Assembly: GCF_050897975.1 (NCBI RefSeq)
Contig: NZ_JBPAXY010000002.1
Location: 248,001-312,000 of the forward strand
Direction: 5' to 3'
Length of the DNA stretch: 64,000 nucleotides
Source: Pseudooceanicola sp050897975
GTDB taxonomy: Bacteria > Pseudomonadota > Alphaproteobacteria > Rhodobacterales > Rhodobacteraceae
Below, piece by piece: positions 24,182 to 33,014 of the stretch. How positions within the stretch are numbered: position 1 is the stretch's first letter; every line of letters begins with the position of its first letter. Both the position numbers and the translations under genes were made by a program. Under the pieces are notes generated by a model. The model was not told the DNA's origin, made no database searches, and saw only the letters and a program-made list of their open reading frames with translations.

Positions 24182-26673
24182 GGGCACAGGCAGGATCCCC
24201 TCCGCCCCCGGGCCCCGGCGGGATCGCCCCCCAAAGGCGTGGCGCGCGGCGGTTCGGACGCGGGTTCTTGGTGCCCCTGCTGGCGCTGCTGATCGCGCTT
24301 TGCCTGGTGCCCGGGGGCACCCAGGCCCAGGCGATCCTGCGGTCCGGCGATCACAGCGACTTCACCCGGCTCACCCTGCCCCTGCCCGCGGGCACGGAAC
24401 CGCTGCTTGACACCGCGCCGGGCACGGCCACCCTGCGCTTCGATGGCCCGGTGCCCGCCATCGACGCTAGCCGCGTCTTCGACCGCATCACCCGCCAGCG
24501 CCTGACCGACATCCGCGTCGGCGACGGACCCTCGCTCACCCTCTCGCTGGCCTGCGACTGCCCGGTCGAGACCTCGGTCACCGCCGGCAACCTGATGATC
24601 CTCGACATCCTTGACGGGCCCGTTCTAGGCGCTTTGCCAGCCGCAGAGGCTCCCGCGCCCGTCGCCACCGACACGCCACCGGCCCCCACCGGCCCGCCGC
24701 CCCTGGGCTTCGGTCTGCCCCCGGCGGATCCCACGGCCCCCGGGCCGGTGCCCCTGGCCGCCCCGGCAGCACCGCGCGTCGCCTCGGCCCGGGTGCCCGG
24801 CATGGCCCTGCCGCCGCCCCCCGCCGACGCGCCCGAGGCAACGGTGCCAAAGCCCGCGTCCGAGGCCCTGCCGCCCCTGCCCCCCGTGACCCTGCCCGGC
24901 GTCCCCGGCCTGCGCGATCAGATGACCGAACAGCTGGAGACTCTGCCGGGTCCACCGACCCTGACCGAGCAAGAGGCCCGCCTGACCCGCGAGTTGGAGG
25001 AAAGCCTGCTGGCCGCCATCGGCAGCGCCGCGACCGAGGGCCTGCTGGCCCCCGATGCCCGACAGGCCGCCGAACTGACTGAGGCGCAGCGCCAGGTCAG
25101 CGGCACCCCTTCCGATGGCGTCCGTCCCGATCCGGGCCTGGCTGCTACGCCCAGCACTTTCGGCCCCGGCGATCCGCGCGGCGACAATCGCATCATCCTG
25201 TCGGGCAACCCCTGCGCCCTGCACATGCCCCCCCTGGTCGCGGTCGAGGATCTGGATTTCCTGCGCGAATTGGGCCGCCTGCGCGCCGCCCTGACCGGCG
25301 AGTTCGACCGCGACGATGTCGCCGCCTACCACGCCCTGGCGCTGCTCTACCTGGCCCATGGCTTCGGCGCCGAGGCCGCCCGCGTGCTGGACGCCGTGCC
25401 ACAACCGCCGCTGGAAACCGCCGAAATGCTCTCGGTCGCGCGCATCCTGGAATATGGCCACGACCCCGAGGACAGCCCCTTTGCCGGTCGCCTGACCTGC
25501 GACACCGACGCCGCACTTTGGGCGGCGCTGGCCCCCGCCACGATCCCGCCGGGCAGCGCCTATGACGGCGCGGCGATCAAGCGCAGCCTGATGGCCATGC
25601 CCGACGCGCTGAAGGCGGTGATCGGGCCGCTGCTGGCGAACCGTTTCACCGCCGCGAAAGAGGCAGATTTCGCCCGTGACATCCTGCGCATCGTGGAACG
25701 CAACCTGCTGGACAGCTCGCCCCGACAGGCCCTGGCCGCCGCCAAGCTGGCCAATGCCGACGGTCCGCCCGACCGGGCCGATTTCGCTGCGCTGATCGCC
25801 AGCAACAACGAGGTCTCGCCCGAGGCCCTGCTGCACTACACCAACGAAACCCTGGCCCATGGTGGCCAGGTCGACGCGGAAATCATCGGCCTGCTGGAGG
25901 GCTACCGCAGCCAGTACCGCAACAGCCCCATGGCCACCGACCTGGCCCGGGCCGAGGTGCTGGCCCATGCCGCCGCGTCGAATTTCCCTGCGGCCTTTGC
26001 CCTTTACGCGGCCGAGCGCGCCCGCTTCGCCCCCGAAACCCAGGCCGAGCTGAGCGATGCCCTGACCCGCGCCCTGGCCGAGGGGGCCAGCGACACGATC
26101 TTTACCCGGCTCTATTTCACCCAAGGCCCTGATCTGGCGGCGCAATCCAGCGCCCAGGCGGTCAACGGTCTGGCCGACCGGCTGCTCGCTCTGGGCCTGC
26201 CCGAAACCGCCGAGGCGCTTCTGGCCGACGCCGCCCCCGCCCGCGGCGCCGAGGCCGAGGCGCGGCAGCTGCTGCACGCCCGCGCCGCCCTGGCGATGAA
26301 CCTGCCGCGCAAGGCCGAGGCCGAGCTGGAGGGGATCGCCACCCCCGAGGCCGACCGGCTGCGCGCCGACGCCCGCCTGGCGCGCGAGGATTACGCCGGG
26401 GCCAGCGCGCTGTTCACCGCCGCCGGCGCGCCCGAGGCTGCCGCCGAGGCCGCCTGGCTGGCCCGCGACTGGCAAAGCCTGGCCGAGGCAGAGGCCGCCG
26501 CCGAAAAGGCTCGCCTGGCCGAGGTGGTGCAACAGGCGCCGGTCGATCTGCCCGCCCTTGGCCCGCCCACCCTGGCCGCCAGCCGCGAGGTACTTGGTCA
26601 AAGCGGCGCAACCCGCGATGCGCTGCGCGATCTGCTGTCGACGATGCAGGTCGCCCCGGAAAACGAGCCGTAG
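24178..26673 (+). CDS. Large uncharacterised exported protein of the flagellar operon
   Basis: 831 residues. A signal-type hydrophobic helix ends GGTQAQA (about 50). A beta-rich segment follows (SGDHSDFTRLTLPLPAG, about 58-74) that resembles an AMIN-type domain. Next is a long proline/alanine linker (about 160-270). The C-terminal half is a helical solenoid with repeated Ala-Glu-rich pairs resembling TPR/Sel1 arrays (about 360-800). It is translationally coupled to motA (ATGA overlap) and lies before flhA, so it probably helps stator or basal-body assembly at the periplasm and peptidoglycan. Family not identified by name. Confidence 0.75.
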   Translation: MRAQAGSPPPPGPGGIAPQRRGARRFGRGFLVPLLALLIALCLVPGGTQAQAILRSGDHSDFTRLTLPLPAGTEPLLDTAPGTATLRFDGPVPAIDASRVFDRITRQRLTDIRVGDGPSLTLSLACDCPVETSVTAGNLMILDILDGPVLGALPAAEAPAPVATDTPPAPTGPPPLGFGLPPADPTAPGPVPLAAPAAPRVASARVPGMALPPPPADAPEATVPKPASEALPPLPPVTLPGVPGLRDQMTEQLETLPGPPTLTEQEARLTRELEESLLAAIGSAATEGLLAPDARQAAELTEAQRQVSGTPSDGVRPDPGLAATPSTFGPGDPRGDNRIILSGNPCALHMPPLVAVEDLDFLRELGRLRAALTGEFDRDDVAAYHALALLYLAHGFGAEAARVLDAVPQPPLETAEMLSVARILEYGHDPEDSPFAGRLTCDTDAALWAALAPATIPPGSAYDGAAIKRSLMAMPDALKAVIGPLLANRFTAAKEADFARDILRIVERNLLDSSPRQALAAAKLANADGPPDRADFAALIASNNEVSPEALLHYTNETLAHGGQVDAEIIGLLEGYRSQYRNSPMATDLARAEVLAHAAASNFPAAFALYAAERARFAPETQAELSDALTRALAEGASDTIFTRLYFTQGPDLAAQSSAQAVNGLADRLLALGLPETAEALLADAAPARGAEAEARQLLHARAALAMNLPRKAEAELEGIATPEADRLRADARLAREDYAGASALFTAAGAPEAAAEAAWLARDWQSLAEAEAAAEKARLAEVVQQAPVDLPALGPPTLAASREVLGQSGATRDALRDLLSTMQVAPENEP

Positions 26674-26708
26674 AATACATACGCCATCGTACTTCTGAGG
26701 CCGCGTGA

Positions 26709-26747
26709 CCCCCAAAGGGGGGCCGCGCGCGATGCACTGCACGCGCG
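26709..26747. promoter_or_regulatory. Two adjacent inverted repeats upstream of flhA
   Basis: CCCCC-aaa-GGGGG (26709-26721) is followed by CGCGCG-a-TGCA-c-TGCA-CGCGCG (26726-26747), a nearly perfect 22-base palindrome. They sit in the 239-base gap between the 831-residue gene and flhA. No T-run follows, so a regulator site or mRNA-processing hairpin is as likely as a terminator. Confidence 0.35.
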
Positions 26748-26912
26748 ACACGCCGCATTTCCTGCCGCCGCGCGCAGTCCTGATCCCCCTTGCGGCAAGC
26801 TGCGCCCCCAACCCCTCGGATCTTTGCGAAGCCTCAACCATTTCCCGGAATAACGGACCCTGTAACGCTTGCCAGAATGGCCGGGGGATGCCCCCGAAGG
26901 AAACAGGTCCGA

Positions 26913-29006
26913 ATGACCGCTGCCGTCTCTCAGCCCCGCCCGCTGTTCCAGCCAACAATCCTGCTGGCCCTGGCGCTGATGGCGATCATCGTGATGATGA
27001 TCCTGCCCGTCCCGGCCTTCGTGCTGGATGTCGGGCTGGCGGCCAGTTTCGCCCTGGCGATCCTGATCTTCACCGTCACCCTCTTTGTCGAGAAGCCGCT
27101 GGATTTCTCGGCCTTCCCGACGGTGCTTCTGGCCTCTCTGATGCTGCGCCTGTCGCTGAACGTCTCGTCCACCAAGCTGATCATCGGCGAAGGACATACG
27201 GGCACGAATGCGGCGGGCGACGTGATCCAGGGCTTCGCCGATTTCGTCATGTCGGGCTCGGTCTTCCTGGGCCTGGTGGTCTTCGGCGTGCTGCTGATCG
27301 TCAACTTCATGGTCATCACCAAGGGCGCCGCCCGCATGGCCGAGGTCGGCGCGCGCTTCGCCCTGGACGGGATGCCGGGTAAGCAACTTGCCATCGACAG
27401 CGACATGTCGGCGGGCGCCATCGACCATATGCAGGCCAAGGAACGGCGCGAGCGGGAGCAGCTGGAAACGACCTTCTTCGGCTCGCTCGACGGGGCGTCG
27501 AAATTCGTCAAGGGCGATGCGGTGGCAGGCCTGCTGATCACCCTGCTGAACCTGGTCGTCGGCCTGATGATGGGGGTAATCGTCCATGACATGCCCCTAG
27601 GTGATGCCTTTGAAACCTATGCGATTCTGACCGTGGGCGACGGGCTGGTCACGCAGATTCCGGCGGTGATCATCTCGATCGCCTCGGCCCTGCTGCTGGC
27701 GCGCGGCGGGGCGATCGGCGCCACCGACATGGCGCTGGTCGGCCAGCTGGGCCGCCACCCGGCGGCCCTGGCCACGGTGGCGGTGCTGATGCTGCTCTTC
27801 GGCTTCGTCCCCGGCCTGCCCTTCGTCCCCTTCGTCTTCGGCGGGCTGGTCCTGGCCGGGGCGGCGGTGGCGGTGCGCCAGGCCCGCGCCCGGGCCGACG
27901 CGGCCGAGGACGGCACGGAGGAGGCCGCGCCCAAGCCGCGCAGCAAATCCCTGGGCGATACGCTCGACCTCGACGATATCCACGTGGAATTCGCCCCCGA
28001 CCTGGTCAACATGGTGCTTGACCCGGGCACCGGGCTGGACGCCCGGATCGAAAACATGCGCCTGCATGTGGCCGAAACCTACGGGCTGATCCTGCCCGAG
28101 ATCCGGCTGACCGACGACCCGGCCCTGCCCTCGGGCAGCTATGTCATTCGCATTCAGGGGGTCGAACAGGCCCGCGCCATCCTGCGCCCCTCGCGGGTGC
28201 TGGCGCTGACCGACGGGCGCGGCGGCCCGCCGGGCGAAGAGGTGAAGGAACCGGTCTATGGCGCCCCGGCCCGCTGGATCGACCAGTCGGCCCAGGACGA
28301 CGCGGCCCTGTCGGGGCTGACCCTGGTGACCCCGACCGAGGTGCTGGCGACCCATCTTCTGGAAACCATCAAGCGCAATTTCCCCCGCCTGCTGACGATG
28401 AAATCCCTGCGCCGCCTGCTGGAGGAAATGACCAACCTGACCGACAGCCGCCGGGCCGAGGCGAACCGCAAACTGCTGGACGAGATGATCCCCGACAAGG
28501 TGCCGCTGGATCTGCTGCACCAGGTGCTGCGCCTGCTGGTCGGCGAACAGGTGTCGATCCGCAACCTGCCGCTGATCCTGGAATCTGTGGGCGAGCTGCG
28601 CCAGGTCACCCAGGCCCCCGAGGCGATCTGCGAACACGTCCGCCACCGCCTGGGGTTCCAGCTGATCGCCGAGCTGCGGCGCGAGGATGGCACCGTGCCG
28701 CTGATCCAGCTGGCCCCGGAATGGGAAGAGATCTTTGCCACCTACCAGATGGAACGCGACCGCGGCGTGGTCGACGTGGCCCTGCCCCCCGACATTTTCC
28801 ACCGCCTGGTCGGCGCGATTTCCACCGCCCTCAGCGCCGCCTCGGAACAGGGGATTCACGCGGCGCTGATCACCTCGACCCAGCGGCGGCGTTTCCTGCG
28901 CATGGCGCTGACCGCGCGCGGCATCCCCAACCCCGTTCTGTCCTTCGAGGAAATCGGGGTCGAGGCCCGGCCCGCGCTGATTTCCGTGGTGCCCGCCGAT
29001 GAATGA
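26913..29006 (+). CDS. flhA: Flagellar export protein FlhA
   Basis: 697 residues, the normal FlhA length. Eight N-terminal membrane helices (to about 330), the FHIPEP-family signature RLSLNVSSTKLIIGEGHTG (about 79-97), and a large cytoplasmic domain (about 350-697) forming the nonameric export ring that docks chaperone-substrate complexes. The ATG at 26913 follows AAGGAAACAGG. Its last codons overlap the start of fliR by eight bases. Confidence 0.97.
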   Translation: MTAAVSQPRPLFQPTILLALALMAIIVMMILPVPAFVLDVGLAASFALAILIFTVTLFVEKPLDFSAFPTVLLASLMLRLSLNVSSTKLIIGEGHTGTNAAGDVIQGFADFVMSGSVFLGLVVFGVLLIVNFMVITKGAARMAEVGARFALDGMPGKQLAIDSDMSAGAIDHMQAKERREREQLETTFFGSLDGASKFVKGDAVAGLLITLLNLVVGLMMGVIVHDMPLGDAFETYAILTVGDGLVTQIPAVIISIASALLLARGGAIGATDMALVGQLGRHPAALATVAVLMLLFGFVPGLPFVPFVFGGLVLAGAAVAVRQARARADAAEDGTEEAAPKPRSKSLGDTLDLDDIHVEFAPDLVNMVLDPGTGLDARIENMRLHVAETYGLILPEIRLTDDPALPSGSYVIRIQGVEQARAILRPSRVLALTDGRGGPPGEEVKEPVYGAPARWIDQSAQDDAALSGLTLVTPTEVLATHLLETIKRNFPRLLTMKSLRRLLEEMTNLTDSRRAEANRKLLDEMIPDKVPLDLLHQVLRLLVGEQVSIRNLPLILESVGELRQVTQAPEAICEHVRHRLGFQLIAELRREDGTVPLIQLAPEWEEIFATYQMERDRGVVDVALPPDIFHRLVGAISTALSAASEQGIHAALITSTQRRRFLRMALTARGIPNPVLSFEEIGVEARPALISVVPADE

Positions 29007-29763
29007 ACCCGCCGCCCAGCTCCTGGCCGTGATCCGCGCCGAAGGCTGGGCGGCGCTGATCGTCTTTTTGCGGGTCGCCGCCGTCACCTCTTTACTGCCG
29101 GGCTTCGGCGAACAATCGGTGCCGATGCGGATCAAGATGGTGGTGGCGCTGTCGCTGACCGCCATCGTCCTGGCGGCACAACCAGCGCTGCCTGCAAGCC
29201 AGCCCAGCCTGGGGGCGCTGGCCCATTTCCTGGGCACCGAAACCGTCACCGGCCTGGCCCTGGGGGTGGGCCTGCGCCTGTTCCTGCTGGCGCTGCAAAC
29301 CACCGGCTCGATGATCGCGCAGGCCACCTCGCTTAGCCAGATCCTGGGCCCGATCGTCATCGAACCCATGCCCGCCATCGGCAATATCCTGGTGGTCGGC
29401 GGCCTGGCCCTGGCAATGATCCTCGGGCTGCATGTGCACGCGGTGCTCTACCTGCTGATCTCTTACGAGGCGATCCCGGCGGGCAGCTGGCCCGGCGCGG
29501 CGGACCTGGCACAATGGGGGATCGCCCTGGTGGCGCAGGTCTTCCGCCTGGCCTTCACCCTGGCCGCACCCTTCATCGTGATCTCGGTGATCTACAACCT
29601 GACCCTCGGCGTCATCAACCGCGCCATGCCGCAGTTGATGGTCGCCTTCGTCGGCGCCCCGGTGATCACCTTCGGCGGCATCGCCCTGCTGTTTCTGCTG
29701 GCGGGGCAGATCCTGACCACCTGGTCCGAGGGGGTCTTCGGCTTCCTCCTGGCCCCGTTCTAG
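28999..29763 (+). CDS. fliR: Flagellar export protein FliR
   Basis: 254 residues with about six hydrophobic helices; part of the FliPQR export gate. Recognised by FLRVAAVTSLLPGFGEQSVPMRI-type N-terminus (conserved residues Arg, Pro and Gly around 26-45), QATSLSQILGP at about 109-119, and NRAMPQLMVAFVGAPV at about 210-225. Coupled to flhA upstream (8-base overlap), and ten bases from flhB downstream. Confidence 0.95.
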   Translation: MNEPAAQLLAVIRAEGWAALIVFLRVAAVTSLLPGFGEQSVPMRIKMVVALSLTAIVLAAQPALPASQPSLGALAHFLGTETVTGLALGVGLRLFLLALQTTGSMIAQATSLSQILGPIVIEPMPAIGNILVVGGLALAMILGLHVHAVLYLLISYEAIPAGSWPGAADLAQWGIALVAQVFRLAFTLAAPFIVISVIYNLTLGVINRAMPQLMVAFVGAPVITFGGIALLFLLAGQILTTWSEGVFGFLLAPF

Positions 29764-29772
29764 GGGGCGGCG

Positions 29773-30861
29773 ATGGCGGAAACCGAACAGCAAAGCGGCG
29801 AGAAACCGCATGAGCCGACACAGCGCAAACTGGACCGTGCCCGCGAAAAGGGCGAGGTGGCGCGCTCGGCCGACCTGACCACGGCGGCGGCCTATGGCGG
29901 GCTGTGCCTCGCCGCCCTGGCCCTGGGCCCCGAGGCCCTGCCCCGGCTGGGCGCGGTGATGCAGACCCTGATCGACCGACCCGAGGCCCTGGCGCCGCTG
30001 GTCTTCGACGGGCCAGGCGCGACCATTGCCGGCGGGCTGATCGGCGCCGTGCTGCTGGCCATCCTGCCCTTCTTCCTGGTGCCCGCCGGGGCGGCGCTGG
30101 CCACCATCCTGGCGCAACAGGCCTTCGTCGTCTCGGGCGAGAAACTGCGCCCGAAACTCTCTCGTATCTCGATCCTGAAGAACGCCGGCAACAAGTTCGG
30201 CCGGGCGGGCCTCTTCGAATTCTTCAAGAGCTTCACCAAGCTGCTGATCTACTCGCTGGTCCTCTTCCTCTTCGTCTCGGCCAACCTGACGGAAATGGCC
30301 CAGATCCTGCTCCTCGACCCCGGCCTGGCAGTCACCACGCTGGCCCGGCTTTGCGTCGAATTCCTCAGCCTGGTCTTCGTCATCGCCCTGGTGCTGGGCG
30401 GGATCGACCTGCTGTGGCAGCGGGCCGAGCATCTGCGCAAGAACCGCATGACCGACAAGGAAATCCGCGATGAGGTGAAGGAGTCCGAGGGCGACCCCTA
30501 TATCAAGCAGCAGCGCCGCGCCCGCGGGCAACAGATCGCCCGGGCGCAGATGATGGCCGAGGTGCCGCGCGCCGATGTGGTCATCGTCAACCCCAGCCAC
30601 TACGCCGTCGCCCTGGCCTGGGATCGCCACCCGGGCAGCGCCCCGGTCTGCGTCGCCAAGGGCGTAGACGAGGTCGCCCTGACCATCCGCCGGATCGCCA
30701 CCGAGGCGGGCGTGCCGATCCACAGCGACCCGCCGACCGCCCGCCGTCTTCATGCCGAAACCGAGGTCGGGGCGCAGATTGCCCCCGCCGATTACCGCGC
30801 CGTCGCGGCCGCGATCCGTTTCGCGGACCAGATGCGGCGCAAAGCGAAAGGAACGATCTGA
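29773..30861 (+). CDS. flhB: Flagellar export switch protein FlhB
   Basis: 362 residues: the EKPHEPTQRKLDRAREKGEV opening, four membrane helices (about 35-230), a cytoplasmic linker with EIRDEVKESEGDPYIK (about 235-250), and the autocleavage region, which reads NPSH (273-276) instead of the usual NPTH. FlhB self-cleavage between Asn and Pro switches export from rod/hook to filament proteins; Thr to Ser is conservative and likely tolerated. Its stop shares one base with the next start (TGATG). Confidence 0.96.
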   Translation: MAETEQQSGEKPHEPTQRKLDRAREKGEVARSADLTTAAAYGGLCLAALALGPEALPRLGAVMQTLIDRPEALAPLVFDGPGATIAGGLIGAVLLAILPFFLVPAGAALATILAQQAFVVSGEKLRPKLSRISILKNAGNKFGRAGLFEFFKSFTKLLIYSLVLFLFVSANLTEMAQILLLDPGLAVTTLARLCVEFLSLVFVIALVLGGIDLLWQRAEHLRKNRMTDKEIRDEVKESEGDPYIKQQRRARGQQIARAQMMAEVPRADVVIVNPSHYAVALAWDRHPGSAPVCVAKGVDEVALTIRRIATEAGVPIHSDPPTARRLHAETEVGAQIAPADYRAVAAAIRFADQMRRKAKGTI

Positions 30862-31325
30862 TGTCTCTCTCCCGCAAGACCAAGGCCCTAGAACCGGTGG
30901 CCGAGGTAACCTCGATGGTCTTCGAGACCGAACTGATGCAGCTGCGCCGCATCGCCGCCCGCGAACGCCAGCTGCGCCTGTCGCTGGAGGCGTTGGACAA
31001 ACGTGCCTCGGACCGCTTCCTCGATCAGATCGACGGGGCAGAGGGGACGGATCTGACCTTTGCCGACGGTCAGGATCGCGTCTGGCGCGACTGGGTCTCG
31101 ACCCGGCGCAACAACCTTCAGGCGGAACTGGCCCTGGTGCTGGCCGACAAAAGCGAGCGCATGGGCCAGCTGACCCGCGCCCTGGGTCGCCGTGACATCG
31201 CCGCACGTCTGCATGGCGCCAGCCAAAGCGCCGACCGCCGCGCCGCTCTGGCGCGAGAGCTGGCGGCCCTTCAGGATCTCGCCGTGATGCTGAAGGGCCG
31301 CGCGGCGACACAGCGCCCGAACTGA
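30861..31325 (+). CDS. Uncharacterised coiled-coil protein after flhB (FliJ-like candidate)
   Basis: 154 residues, hydrophilic, almost wholly helical, with heptad-like spacing (ETELMQLRRIAARERQLRLSLEALDKR, read over residues 22-48) and many Arg/Leu pairs. No domain recognised. It ends the fliL-to-flhB operon and is translationally coupled to flhB. FliJ, the small coiled-coil partner of FliI/FliH, is not otherwise apparent in the window, and this gene's size and make-up fit it, but that is inference. Confidence 0.65.
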   Translation: MSLSRKTKALEPVAEVTSMVFETELMQLRRIAARERQLRLSLEALDKRASDRFLDQIDGAEGTDLTFADGQDRVWRDWVSTRRNNLQAELALVLADKSERMGQLTRALGRRDIAARLHGASQSADRRAALARELAALQDLAVMLKGRAATQRPN

Positions 31326-31772
31326 CGCTGCGGCCCGCCAGCACGCTGGCGGGCTGCCGCTGTGTCTTGTTCGTCAGATCGTCGATGCGGGGAAAGCCCG
31401 GCGCCCGGCGATGCCCTCTCGCGTTTTCGCTGCGCACAGAGCGGCAAAGCTGCGGCGCAGCATACGCTATAGTATCCATTGCGCTGCGACGCAGCATCGC
31501 CGCCCATTGCTGCGCCCCTCTCGCCAAACTCCGCATCGGGCACCAGGCGCCGATGCAGCTCCAAATTTCGCCGGTGCGGACAAGAGCCACAAGCCTCTTG
31601 AGTGGGTGCTTCAGCCCCCCGCAAAAGCAAATGTCTTAAAAGAGTGCTTCGGACCAGAGCTTTCGCCATCAGCATCCCCGGTCAGGCAAGTCCCCCTGCC
31701 GAGACGGACCTGCACAGCGCAGGAGACAGGCACTTTTCACGCCAGCCCGGAAAGCCAAAGACGCAGCAAATA
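31326..31772. other. Convergent gene-free region with hairpins and twin palindromes
   Basis: 447 bases where the plus-strand fliL-flhB operon meets the minus-strand flgB-fliL2 operon. A perfect 10-bp stem (GCCCGCCAGC at 31333 with GCTGGCGGGC to 31354) lies just after the last plus gene and may terminate it. The motif GCTGCG-n-CGCAGCAT occurs twice (31449-31463 and 31483-31497), flanking ATACGC-TATA-GTAT. No reading frame here has a ribosome site or known motif. Confidence 0.5.
31333..31354 (+). terminator. Strong hairpin at the end of the fliL-flhB operon
   Basis: Ten-base perfect stem with a two-base loop (effective tetraloop), eight bases after the last stop. A T-rich but interrupted stretch (TGTGTCTTGTTC) follows, so termination may be partial. 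Confidence 0.45.
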
Positions 31773-32270
31773 TCAGGCGTCCTGGCGGGCGATATCGGTG
31801 ATCAGCACGTCCGACACCGTCTCGCCCAGGACCCGCCGCGCTACGCCGAAGAGCGCCGCGCGCAGGATGTCGAGGTTGTTGGAATTGGTGAAGGCCCCGT
31901 CGAAGCCGCCCACATTGGCATGGTCGAACATCACCTGCAAAAAGGCGTCGCGTAGCTTCGGCTCGCGGGCGTAGACCAGCTCTTGCCCGCCCACTTCCAT
32001 CTCAAGGCTGATCGACATCACCACCAGGGCGCCGATCTTTTCCTCGGTGATGACCGGGATGATGAACTGGTTGTTCATCTTGACATATTCCCGATCCGAC
32101 AGCTCTTCCTCTGCGGGGTCTTCCGGCGTCTTGGCCTCTTCCATCGCGCCCTCTTCGGCCCCTTCGACCGGCGCCATCGGCATCTCGGGTGCGGGACGCA
32201 GCATCAGCCCGGCCCCGGCGCCGCCGCCGATTCCCAGAACGATCAACAGGATGGGCAGAAGTTTCTTCAT
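31773..32270 (-). CDS. fliL: FliL family basal-body protein (second copy)
   Basis: 165 residues: membrane helix at once (LLPILLIVLGIGGGAGAGL, about 4-22), an acidic Pro/Glu linker (about 28-58), then a FliL domain (YVKMNNQFIIPVITEEKIGALVVMSISLEME, about 62-92, and a C-terminal amphipathic helix LGETVSDVLITDI). Located after flgH, where many Rhodobacterales carry a FliL-type gene. Similarity to the copy at 21685 is low, so the two are paralogues with probably distinct roles. Confidence 0.85.
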   Translation of the reverse strand: MKKLLPILLIVLGIGGGAGAGLMLRPAPEMPMAPVEGAEEGAMEEAKTPEDPAEEELSDREYVKMNNQFIIPVITEEKIGALVVMSISLEMEVGGQELVYAREPKLRDAFLQVMFDHANVGGFDGAFTNSNNLDILRAALFGVARRVLGETVSDVLITDIARQDA

Positions 32271-32279
32271 CGGCGCCCC

Positions 32280-33014
32280 TCAGAACGGCAGCAGTCGGTC
32301 CAGCAGTTGCTGGCCGATCCGCGGTTGCTGCATGTCAGAGATCTGACCCCGGCCGCCATAGCTGACCCGGGCCGAGGCGATCTTGTCATAGGTGATCTCG
32401 TTCTGGCGCGAGATATCCTCGGGGCGGACATAGCCTGACACCAGCAACTCCCGTAGCTCGAAATTCACCCGCACCTCCTGGTTGCCGGCGATGGCCAGAA
32501 CCCCGTTGGGCAGCACGTCGACCACCGTCGCCGCGACCCGCAGGGTCAGCTGTTCGTTGCGGCTGACCGAGCCGTCGCCGGAATGCGAGGACGAACTGTC
32601 GACCGACACGGCATTGTCCAGCCCCGCCCCTTCGGGCAAGCGGCGGTTGATGCGCTGCGGGATGCCGAAAAGCTGCGGCAGGCCAAGATTGTTGGAGCCC
32701 GAGCGCGAGCGGTCGGTCGAGTTGGAGATCGCCGCGCTTTCGTCGATCTCGATCACCACGGTCAGGATGTCGCCCGCCTGCATCGCCCGCCGGTCCCCCA
32801 GAAGCGAGCCGCGATCTCGGCGCCACAGCGAGGCCTCGGGACGTTCGGCAGAGTATGGTCCATAGGCCAGATCCGCCCCCTTGCGGGCCGGATCCATCAT
32901 CGCACGATACTCTGGCGTATGTATATCCGGCGTAAACTCCGGCGCCTTGCCCAGATGAGAGCGGTCTATGCAGCCCGCCAGCAGCAGAGCGAAGGGAAGC
33001 AGCAGGCGCATCAT
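32280..33014 (-). CDS. flgH: Flagellar L-ring protein FlgH
   Basis: 244 residues with a lipoprotein signal (LLLAGC, Cys15), forming the outer-membrane bushing of the rod. Family motifs: SLLGDRRAMQAGDILTVVI (about 70-88), ESAAISNSTDRSRS, and the C-terminal GYVRPEDISRQNEI-type segment (about 194-207), followed by GGRGQISDMQQPRIGQQLLD. Start overlaps the flgA stop by four bases. The P-ring gene flgI is not in the window. Confidence 0.95.
   Translation of the reverse strand: MMRLLLPFALLLAGCIDRSHLGKAPEFTPDIHTPEYRAMMDPARKGADLAYGPYSAERPEASLWRRDRGSLLGDRRAMQAGDILTVVIEIDESAAISNSTDRSRSGSNNLGLPQLFGIPQRINRRLPEGAGLDNAVSVDSSSSHSGDGSVSRNEQLTLRVAATVVDVLPNGVLAIAGNQEVRVNFELRELLVSGYVRPEDISRQNEITYDKIASARVSYGGRGQISDMQQPRIGQQLLDRLLPF

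Noticed and set aside
24625..26958. Minus-strand frame of 777 codons opposite the 831-residue gene and others like it (29092-31590; 46589-48862 plus; 61861-63690)
   Set aside because: All lie antisense to clearly recognisable genes and show the Gln/His/Gly/Arg-rich make-up of antisense frames in G+C-rich DNA.
31271..31675. 134-codon minus-strand frame in the convergent flagellar gap
   Set aside because: It overlaps the end of the 154-residue gene, has no ribosome site and its sequence follows the palindromes.
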